This document shows, piece by piece, positions 1-4,304 of a stretch of 6,554 bases of DNA (position 1 is its first letter; every line of letters begins with the position of its first letter). Source of the stretch: Ruminococcaceae bacterium UBA3451 (GTDB taxonomy: Bacteria > Bacillota > Clostridia > Oscillospirales > Acutalibacteraceae); contig DFRY01000006.1 in NCBI GenBank assembly GCA_002378845.1, positions 32,537 to 39,090 of the forward strand, read 5' to 3'. Made by a program: the position numbers and the translations under genes. A model generated the notes under the pieces. That model did no database searches. It was not told the DNA's origin and saw only the letters and a list, made by a program, of their open reading frames with translations.

Positions 1-846
1 AACTCCGTCCTCGCCGAGGGAGATAAATACCTGCTGCAGTCCTGTATTCAAAAGGACATCTGCCGCTTCACGCAGCGTTTGGTCATTCTGAATTTTAACT
101 CCGCTAAGGATTTCCGCTTCCAGCAGGTTGGGTTTCAGTGTATGGATGTGCCCCAAAAGGCCGGAAAGCTTTTTGGATTTTGCTGTAGAAACTGGGTCGC
201 AGAACAGCGGGCAATGGAATGTTTCAGCAATATACCGTACCGCTTCTTCGGTAAGATTAGTGTCCAGAATACACAATTCGGCGTTTTCAATCAAATCCGC
301 CTTTTTTTCCAGATACTGCGGTGTCAGTTCATTGTAAATTTGCATGTCGGAAATAGCAAGCTCCATTTCACCCTGATCGTTTGCAATATAAACATAGGTT
401 GAAGAAGAACCTCCCGGCACAATCAGCGTGTCTGCAATGTCAATGTTCGACTTGCGGCAGGTTTCAGCCAGCTGTACGGCATAGGCGTCTTCTCCAAGGG
501 CAGTAATCAGTTTGACTTCTTCTTCAAGCAGGGCTAAATTCTGAGCAATGTTTCTTCCAACGCCGCCTGGCGAAAGTGTTACCAACCCGGGGTTGGAATC
601 CCGTTTTATCAGCGGAGAAAACGGTTTTCCGGCAATATCGATGTTCGCTCCGCCAATCACAACAACATACGGCTCCTGCTGCAAAATATACCCTTTGCCG
701 CGAATCAGCCCCTTTTTCATCAGGTTCGAAATGTGGACAGCAACGGAGGAACGGGTAATTCCGGCCTTTTCCGCAAGCTCCTGCTGTGAAATAAGAGGGT
801 TTTCTTCAATCCAACGAAGAAGCTGCCGCTCTCTTTCCGTTATCAT
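1..846 (-). CDS. Winged-HTH/PfkB-family carbohydrate kinase, probably pseudouridine kinase type (C-terminus cut by window edge)
   Basis: My reverse-strand translation from ATG at 846 stays open to base 1, giving 282 codons of an expected roughly 360-370. Residues about 3-55 form a winged helix-turn-helix (ISQQELAEKAGITRSSVAVH, then NLMKKGLIRGKGYIL). From residue 61 a PfkB/ribokinase fold begins: VVVIGGANIDIAG (61-73), the glycine-rich substrate motif GGVGRNIAQNLALL (94-107) and KPNLLEAEILSG (238-249). The ATP-site motif DTxGAGD and the catalytic Asp would lie beyond base 1. HTH-PfkB fusions of this layout are usually annotated as sugar or pseudouridine kinases, which phosphorylate pseudouridine to the 5'-phosphate for cleavage by the glycosidase PsuG; a psuG gene could lie left of the window, unseen. 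The start is supported by AAGGAGG (854-860), 7 nt upstream. The fused HTH suggests self-regulation through repeats in its own promoter. Family is secure; the substrate is inferred and another nucleoside or sugar is possible. Confidence 0.88.
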   Translation of the reverse strand, partial: MITERERQLLRWIEENPLISQQELAEKAGITRSSVAVHISNLMKKGLIRGKGYILQQEPYVVVIGGANIDIAGKPFSPLIKRDSNPGLVTLSPGGVGRNIAQNLALLEEEVKLITALGEDAYAVQLAETCRKSNIDIADTLIVPGGSSSTYVYIANDQGEMELAISDMQIYNELTPQYLEKKADLIENAELCILDTNLTEEAVRYIAETFHCPLFCDPVSTAKSKKLSGLLGHIHTLKPNLLEAEILSGVKIQNDQTLREAADVLLNTGLQQVFISLGEDGV

Positions 847-868
847 TTTTTCGCCTCCTTACAATACG

Positions 869-903
869 TAATCATTTGTTTATGTAAATAATCTTTTGTT
901 TAT
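869..903 (-). repeat. Two 15-bp direct repeats (plus inverted core at 915-923): putative operator of the kinase gene
   Basis: TAATCATTTGTTTAT (869-883) and TAATCTTTTGTTTAT (889-903) match at 14 of 15 positions and start 20 bp apart, about two helical turns, so a bound protein would sit on the same DNA face. A 9-bp core of the first copy, TCATTTGTT (872-880), recurs inverted as AACAAATGA at 915-923, next to the -10 box inside the promoter spacer. Sites at and just downstream of a start point suit repression. The kinase's own winged HTH is the obvious candidate binder, but that is inference. Confidence 0.55.
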
Positions 904-909
904 ATCACT

Positions 910-938
910 ATGGTAACAAATGAACTGTAATATGTCAA
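910..938 (-). promoter_or_regulatory. Sigma-A promoter of the HTH-PfkB kinase gene
   Basis: On the minus strand a consensus -35 TTGACA (plus bases 933-938) is followed after exactly 17 nt by a -10 TACCAT (910-915), which matches TATAAT at four of six positions. Transcription would start around 902-904, giving a leader of about 57 nt before the kinase ATG. The direct repeats lie immediately at and downstream of the start point. The neighbouring marR promoter points the other way, with its -35 box only 30 bp away. Confidence 0.7.
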
Positions 939-968
939 GCAAAAATTTATAAAGGATTTAATGCGTTC

Positions 969-997
969 TTGACTTCCCGTTTGAATTATTCTATAAT
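969..997 (+). promoter_or_regulatory. Sigma-A promoter of the marR-DUF169 operon
   Basis: TTGACT (969-974, five of six consensus bases), a 17-nt spacer and a perfect TATAAT (992-997). The expected start is near 1003-1005, about 35 nt before the marR ATG. Unrepressed, this should be a strong promoter. The -10 box lies wholly inside the left arm of the dyad at 991-1020, so repressor binding would exclude RNA polymerase. Confidence 0.85.
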
Positions 998-1020
998 AGT
1001 TGTCATAACAACTATTATAG
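991..1020. promoter_or_regulatory. Perfect inverted-repeat operator, probable MarR autoregulatory site
   Basis: The arms CTATAATAGTTGT (991-1003) and ACAACTATTATAG (1008-1020) are exact reverse complements across a 4-bp centre, CATA. The transcript should start near the dyad centre, so the left arm is mostly absent from the RNA; this argues for a DNA operator rather than an RNA hairpin. MarR-family dimers bind such dyads and commonly repress their own operon until a ligand or oxidant releases them. Assignment to the MarR protein encoded directly downstream rests on position. Confidence 0.8.
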
Positions 1021-1038
1021 AACACAGGGGTGGATCAA

Positions 1039-1482
1039 ATGGATTTTATGTTGGAGGACTCGTTGGGCTTTTTATTAAGCAGGACGGATATGAGATTAAA
1101 AAATGAACTGATGCGGCGTTTTCGGGAATATGACATTACTACGGAGCAGTGGTCTGTTTTGAATTTTTTATGGAAACACGAAGGCATTACCCCAAAGGAA
1201 CTGGCGGATAAAAGTTTTAAAGACAAACCGAATACCAACCGAATTCTTGAAAAACTGCAGGCGAAAGCTTTTATTGTACGCAAGCCTCACCCAACGGATA
1301 ACAGAGCGTTCCAAATTTTTGTAACAGAACGCGGCTGGGCGCTTAGGGACGAGCTGATTCCAATCGCACAGCAATTATTGGATGAGGGCACGAAAGGGAT
1401 CAACAAGGATCAAGTGGAGCAGTTAAAAGGGCTTCTCAATCAAATATACAAAAACTTAAATGAAGGAGAATCAGAAGTATGA
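1039..1482 (+). CDS. MarR-family winged-helix transcriptional regulator
   Basis: A 147-residue protein, the usual MarR length. The N-terminal helix (residues about 5-32) and C-terminal helices (about 101-141) form the expected dimer region. The winged HTH spans about 34-98: ITPKELADKSF (50-60), recognition helix PNTNRILEKLQ (64-74) and a wing with VRKPHPTDNRAFQIFVT (80-96), whose D87-N-R89 is the usual wing turn (D-x-R). I chose ATG 1039 because AGGGGTGG (1026-1033) sits 5 nt upstream; the in-frame GTG at 1030 lies inside that ribosome binding site and would add MDQ. Its stop overlaps the DUF169 start by 4 bp (ATGA), indicating a coupled operon. It probably represses itself and the DUF169 gene through the dyad on the -10 box. 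The single-cysteine redox sensor seen in OhrR-type members is not possible here: the protein contains no cysteine, so a small-molecule ligand is more likely. Confidence 0.92.
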   Translation: MDFMLEDSLGFLLSRTDMRLKNELMRRFREYDITTEQWSVLNFLWKHEGITPKELADKSFKDKPNTNRILEKLQAKAFIVRKPHPTDNRAFQIFVTERGWALRDELIPIAQQLLDEGTKGINKDQVEQLKGLLNQIYKNLNEGESEV

Positions 1483-2195
1483 TTAGTAAGATAGGCCAAG
1501 CAATAAAGCTGAAAAATCAACCGGTCGCAGTATTTCGTTCAGATGTGAAACCGGAAGGAGCCGTTCAATTTTTGGAGGGGAGATGGGGCTGTGCCATTTC
1601 TTTACTTAACGCCGCGTCCAAAGGACGCACCGCTGTTTTTGAAGAAAGAACAACGAAGTGTTTCGGGGGAAAAGCCGGGCTGGGGTTCAGCAGATATAAA
1701 TTAGGGTTTATCGAATATTTCCTGTCTACCGGCGGGGTTGGGGACAAGGAAGGGGAGTATTATAAGAAGAATCCGGAACTTGCAAAGGAATTTGCTACGA
1801 AACTGCCGCAGATCGAACCCAAAAATTATCTTGTTATGAAACCCTTGGAAAAGCTGAACGGTGACGATGCACCGGAAGTTATTATATTTTTGGTGAATGC
1901 GGATCAACTGTCGGCACTTGCGCAGTTTGCAAATTTTGACTGTCCTACGCAGGACAATGTGAGGATTGATTTTGGGTCGGGATGTGCGCAATCCATTCTC
2001 TATGCCATGAAAGAGATTGGCTCGGAAAACCCTAAGTGTGTAGTTGGGCTGACAGACCCTTCTGCCCGAAAGTATATTAACAAGGACTTGCTGTCTTTCA
2101 GTATGCCTTATCCGCGCTATTTGGAACTGGAGGAGCAGGTTGAACAGAGCTTTTTGACCAAGGAAACCTGGCTGGAATTATCGAAAAGAATATAA
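1479..2195 (+). CDS. DUF169 family protein (function unknown)
   Basis: A 238-residue soluble protein with no signal peptide or membrane segment. It resembles the DUF169 family (COG2043), found mainly in anaerobic bacteria and archaea and without an established reaction. Typical features visible are the N-terminal KLKNQPVAVFRSD (10-22), GRWGCAISLLNAASKGR (34-50), TKCFGGKAGLGF (59-70), the central FANFDCPTQDNVRIDFGSGC (150-169) and VVGLTDPSARKYI (188-200). It has five cysteines, C38, C61, C155, C169 and C187; the first four sit in motif-like, glycine-rich surroundings and could bind a metal or cofactor, which is inference. AAGGAG (1463-1468) lies 10 nt before the ATG, and that ATG overlaps the marR stop, so the two proteins are co-translated. 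The gene ends 25 nt before a strong terminator, so the operon holds only these two genes. Confidence 0.82.
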   Translation: MISKIGQAIKLKNQPVAVFRSDVKPEGAVQFLEGRWGCAISLLNAASKGRTAVFEERTTKCFGGKAGLGFSRYKLGFIEYFLSTGGVGDKEGEYYKKNPELAKEFATKLPQIEPKNYLVMKPLEKLNGDDAPEVIIFLVNADQLSALAQFANFDCPTQDNVRIDFGSGCAQSILYAMKEIGSENPKCVVGLTDPSARKYINKDLLSFSMPYPRYLELEEQVEQSFLTKETWLELSKRI

Positions 2196-2220
2196 GAATT
2201 CCTAACGATTCCTGAAAAAT

Positions 2221-2269
2221 AAAAAGAAAGGTTTCTTCCCGGTACTTCCGAAAGAAACCTTTCTTTTTT
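2221..2269. terminator. Bidirectional rho-independent terminator
   Basis: A 17-bp perfect stem, left arm 2221-2237 (AAAAAGAAAGGTTTCTT) and right arm 2252-2268, encloses a 14-nt loop that can add a small CGG/CCG pairing (2240-2242 with 2248-2250). The plus strand ends in a T run (2264-2269). The minus strand ends in T residues from the A run at 2221-2225 and the A-rich stretch before it. It lies between convergent genes and can end both the marR-DUF169 transcript and the esterase/DJ-1 transcript. Confidence 0.9.
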
Positions 2270-2315
2270 GTGTATTGCGAACAGACGAAGCATTTTTCTT
2301 GAAGACTTTCCGGTT

Positions 2316-2894
2316 CTAATACCCCATTGCCGCCTTTACAGATTCCGCCTGTTCTTTGGATGTCAGCATTTCCAGAAGAGTAAACGCAACTCCGGGGGCT
2401 GTTTGCGGGCAATACGAGGTAATCACATTTTTATCCACAACAATCGGTTCATTAATCACGTGGGCACCGAAGGCCTGTAATTGCTTTTGGCGGCAGCCGT
2501 CTTTTAAATGGTATGTTGTAGCATTTCTGCCTTTTAATATTCCGCTTTTTGCAACCGGCAAAGCACCTACGCATATGCTTGCGATGATTTTTCCTTTTTC
2601 GTCAAAACTCCGAATCAGGTTTAAAAACCGTTCGTCATACGCTTCTTCATAAAAACCGTATTCCTCAAAACCACCTGGAATTGCCAGCGCGTCAAACTCG
2701 TCAACGCAAATTTCATCGATGAACGTGTCGACAAGCACCGGCACATGAAAGGTACTTTCCACTTCTTTTTGAAAACCACAGGTAATAACCTGCGTATCAC
2801 AGTGAAAATCGTTCTTTGCCCAACCCATTACGTCCACAAATACGCTGAATTCCATCGTTTCAAATCCTTTTGCCAAAAACAGCAGTACTTTCAT
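2316..2894 (-). CDS. DJ-1/PfpI family protein
   Basis: A 192-residue protein of usual DJ-1 length. The N-terminus LAKGFETMEFSVFVDVMGWA (7-26) aligns closely with human DJ-1, placing E15 at the conserved glutamate next to the nucleophile (E18 in DJ-1). IPGGFEEYGF (72-81) is the oxyanion-side glycine loop. IIASICVGALPVAKSG (103-118) is the nucleophile elbow, with C108 at the reactive cysteine (C106 in DJ-1). The close match to DJ-1 argues for the DJ-1/ThiJ subgroup over PfpI proteases. Reported roles in the family include glyoxalase/deglycase activity and oxidative-stress protection; which applies is not visible. The start is set by AGGAGG (2900-2905), 5 nt upstream. The gene follows the esterase gene after 24 nt on the same strand and is very likely co-transcribed with it. 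Confidence 0.92.
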   Translation of the reverse strand: MKVLLFLAKGFETMEFSVFVDVMGWAKNDFHCDTQVITCGFQKEVESTFHVPVLVDTFIDEICVDEFDALAIPGGFEEYGFYEEAYDERFLNLIRSFDEKGKIIASICVGALPVAKSGILKGRNATTYHLKDGCRQKQLQAFGAHVINEPIVVDKNVITSYCPQTAPGVAFTLLEMLTSKEQAESVKAAMGY

Positions 2895-2918
2895 TTTAAC
2901 CTCCTAATTATATGTATC

Positions 2919-3602
2919 TTAATCCTTGCCAGGTTGATTTAGCAGCCAGCGCAAGCCCTTTTCAATACGTTCCGGAACGTTCATAAAATGATTCCCGGGG
3001 TTCATTTCCAATATTGTTTCGGTTCCAAGGCCCCGTATTAGTTTTTCCGCTTCCGCGGTACAATCTTCCACGGCGGCAAGGCGTGGATTTCGACTTGCCT
3101 TTTCACGGTCCCCCAGTGAAAAGTACACACGTTCCGGCAATCGTTTCGGGCCGTTCTTTTTCATAAAATCCAGAAAACCGTCGTACCACAATGCACCGGA
3201 AATTGTTGCTGCGTGCTGGAATATATCCGTGCGGTACAGGGCATAAACTGCAAACAGTCCGGCAAGCGAATAACCTGCTATGGCGCGAAAAGACGGGATA
3301 AAACCAAGCTGTGCTTCTACAGCCGGAACAATGTGTTCGGTCAGTTCGTTTAAGTAAGCGTCGGCTCCGCCCACAAAATCACCTTGGTTGCGGAAAACGC
3401 CCGGTGCCGGCCATGGCGTTAGGTCACAGTTCCAATCAATTTGTTCAACGGAGACAAGAATGGCATTGGTACCTTTGAGCAAAGCGGCAACGGCCGCTGC
3501 CTCTTCATTAGGAATATGGGTGTAAATTACAGGGCAATCCGTATTATCTGCGGCAGAGAATACGGTGGCCGTGTGTCCGGCAATCAAAAATTTCTTTTTC
3601 AC
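2919..3602 (-). CDS. Alpha/beta-hydrolase putative esterase (esterase D / siderophore-esterase-like)
   Basis: A 227-residue protein counted from GTG at 3602, resembling the 'putative esterase' group that includes esterase D and IroE/BesA-type enzymes. The nucleophile elbow AGYSLAGLFAVYAL places the catalytic Ser at residue 112. VYFSLGDREKASRNP follows, with D165 or E167 as the acid, and NPGNHF supplies the His at 205. Order and spacing suit a complete hydrolase; it is on the short side and has no signal peptide, so it acts in the cytoplasm. The N-terminal segment lacks a recognisable extra domain. The substrate is unknown; no siderophore genes are in view. The start is uncertain: a TTG at 3605 is one codon upstream, and only a weak GATGAG-like ribosome site lies about 9 nt before GTG. 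It is the first gene of a unit with the DJ-1 gene. Confidence 0.82.
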   Translation of the reverse strand: MKKKFLIAGHTATVFSAADNTDCPVIYTHIPNEEAAAVAALLKGTNAILVSVEQIDWNCDLTPWPAPGVFRNQGDFVGGADAYLNELTEHIVPAVEAQLGFIPSFRAIAGYSLAGLFAVYALYRTDIFQHAATISGALWYDGFLDFMKKNGPKRLPERVYFSLGDREKASRNPRLAAVEDCTAEAEKLIRGLGTETILEMNPGNHFMNVPERIEKGLRWLLNQPGKD

Positions 3603-3659
3603 CAATTTGTTCTCATCTCTTATCTGTTTTAACTTGTGTTTTTCTATTATTTTTAAATT

Positions 3660-3668
3660 ATTATATCA
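3660..3668 (-). promoter_or_regulatory. Extended -10 promoter candidate for the esterase/DJ-1 unit
   Basis: The minus strand reads TGATATAAT (plus 3660-3668), a perfect extended -10. A good -35 hexamer is not visible at 17 nt, but an extended -10 can work without one. A short dyad, TCCC-TTAC-GGGA (3677-3688), overlaps the -35 area and could be a regulatory site. The start would be near 3653, about 50 nt upstream of the esterase start codon. Confidence 0.5.
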
Positions 3669-3755
3669 TATTATTTTCCCTTACGGGAGTCAGTTCACGC
3701 AGCTTTTCGTATTTGGGGGGATTTTAAGGGAATTTATGCCGATTATCTATGATTT

Positions 3756-3772
3756 GTCACCTAATCGTTTAA
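3756..3772. promoter_or_regulatory. LacI-family-type operator candidate, copy 1
   Basis: The 17-mer GTCACCTAATCGTTTAA contains AATCGTT, matching the AANCGNTT core seen in many LacI/GalR-family operators, in the near-palindrome TAATCGTTTA. In this copy outer arms also pair: TCACCTAAT (3757-3765) against ATTAAGTGA (3772-3780), eight of nine positions. It sits between TTGTCA and GATAAT of a possible rightward promoter. No LacI-family gene is in the window, so the regulator is inferred. Confidence 0.45.
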
Positions 3773-3810
3773 TTAAGTGATAATGTAGATCGTTTTTTAC
3801 AGAGGAGTCA

Positions 3811-3835
3811 TTTGGGTGAGGGAAAAAGACCCAAA
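3811..3835. repeat. Small inverted repeat
   Basis: TTTGGGT (3811-3817) and ACCCAAA (3829-3835) form a perfect 7-bp dyad around an 11-nt loop. No T run follows on either strand, so it is not a terminator. It may be a regulator site or a leader RNA hairpin; nothing visible decides between them. Confidence 0.35.
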
Positions 3836-3945
3836 AAATAAATTTAAAAACCGTGCTAGCATAAGATTAAGGTAGATTGGCGGCAATCCAAGGGGGTAGA
3901 ATGAAATAATCTGCGAATTTGAGACTTTGTTTCTTTGTGAGAATA

Positions 3946-3954
3946 TGATATACA
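3946..3954 (+). promoter_or_regulatory. Weak extended -10 promoter candidate upstream of the glycosidase gene
   Basis: TGATATACA (3946-3954) fits the extended -10 pattern, with TTGTTT 16 nt upstream as a poor -35. A transcript from here would start near 3961 and meet the terminator-like hairpin at 3993-4017 after about 30 nt. Confidence 0.25.
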
Positions 3955-3992
3955 TTAGATAGAAGAGTATATGTAGAAAAAAATAGTACTGC

Positions 3993-4017
3993 AGGAGCGA
4001 TTATGCTCTTTTATTTT
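3993..4017 (+). terminator. Weak terminator-like hairpin in the glycosidase upstream region
   Basis: AGGAGC (3993-3998) pairs with GCTCTT (4005-4010), including one G-T pair, around a 6-nt loop and is followed by a T-rich tail (TTATTTTT, 4011-4018). The stem is short. It could end leftover transcription before the glycosidase promoter or act as an attenuator. Confidence 0.35.
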
Positions 4018-4023
4018 TCCTTA

Positions 4024-4040
4024 GTTACCTAATCGTTTAA
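4024..4040. promoter_or_regulatory. LacI-family-type operator candidate, copy 2
   Basis: The 17-mer GTTACCTAATCGTTTAA differs from copy 1 at a single base and starts 268 bp downstream of it. The flanks differ, so the conserved part is just this 17-mer. It lies 31 bp upstream of the extended -10 at 4071-4079, close enough to affect that promoter. Two sites on one regulatory region could allow DNA looping by a tetrameric or paired repressor. Confidence 0.45.
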
Positions 4041-4070
4041 CCAAATTTGATAGTAATTCCGTATTCGGAT

Positions 4071-4079
4071 TGCTATATT
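4071..4079 (+). promoter_or_regulatory. Extended -10 promoter candidate for the secreted glycosidase gene
   Basis: TGCTATATT is a TGnTATAAT-type extended -10 with five of six hexamer matches. A TTGATA (4047-4052) lies 21 nt upstream, too far for a normal -35. The start would be near 4086, giving a leader of about 125 nt ahead of the ATG at 4212. The second operator-like site lies immediately upstream. Confidence 0.4.
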
Positions 4080-4211
4080 TAAAAAACTCAGAGATTGAAA
4101 GGGGTGAGATAATCCGGAAATTGTCAAAGGGGGGATGGAAGAATTCGTCTGAACTGTTTCTGTTCTGTAAGCCCGCGGAGAGAATGCCAAATAAAAATAG
4201 GAGGAAAGTGT

Positions 4212-4304
4212 ATGTTAAAGGGTAAAAAGGGAATTCGGAAATCACTGGCGGCCTTTTTAGTTCTTGCAATTTGCATTACAAGCTTAAATGTAAGTGCATT
4301 GGCA
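4212..4304 (+). other. Sec signal peptide of the secreted glycosidase
   Basis: Basic n-region (K3, K5, K6, R9, K10), hydrophobic core LAAFLVLAICITSL (12-25) and a c-region ending in the AxA site A29-L30-A31, so cleavage is expected before Y32. C21 lies inside the hydrophobic core and is not a lipoprotein cysteine. Confidence 0.88.

Larger units (their letters stand above)
3603..4211. other. 609-bp non-coding divergent region between esterase and secreted glycosidase genes
   Basis: AT-rich, with stop codons frequent in all frames and no credible gene. It holds the esterase promoter at its left end, a repeated LacI-type operator-like sequence (3756-3772 and 4024-4040), three small hairpins (3811-3835, 3875-3888, 3993-4010) and promoter candidates towards the glycosidase gene. 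Such a candidate lies at 3754-3784: TTGTCA, 19 nt, GATAAT, with the first operator-like sequence in its spacer. The hairpin at 3875-3888 is GATTG-GCGG-CAATC. I recognise no known riboswitch or small RNA here. Confidence 0.6.

Noticed and set aside
79..871. Plus-strand open frames at 79-402 and 548-871
   Set aside because: They lie antisense to the HTH-PfkB gene, lack ribosome binding sites and encode no recognisable motifs, whereas the minus strand gives a continuous, clearly conserved kinase.
1030..1038. GTG at 1030 as the marR start
   Set aside because: It lies within the AGGGGTGG ribosome binding site that is correctly spaced for ATG 1039, and has no separate site of its own.
3878..3909. 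Tiny leader ORF (TTG start near 3878, or ATG-AAA-TAA at 3901 behind AGGGGG)
   Set aside because: The ATG version has only two codons and the TTG version about ten with a poor start; neither shows coding signal.
3756..4040. Repeated 17-mer as the target duplication or ends of a small inserted element
   Set aside because: The copies have no inverted terminal repeats inside them, the interval encodes nothing, and the AANCGNTT core fits an operator better.
4272..4274. C21 of the secreted protein as a lipoprotein cysteine
   Set aside because: The preceding residues LAI do not fit a lipobox (Ile at -1) and the Cys is mid-core of the signal peptide; an AxA site follows ten residues later.
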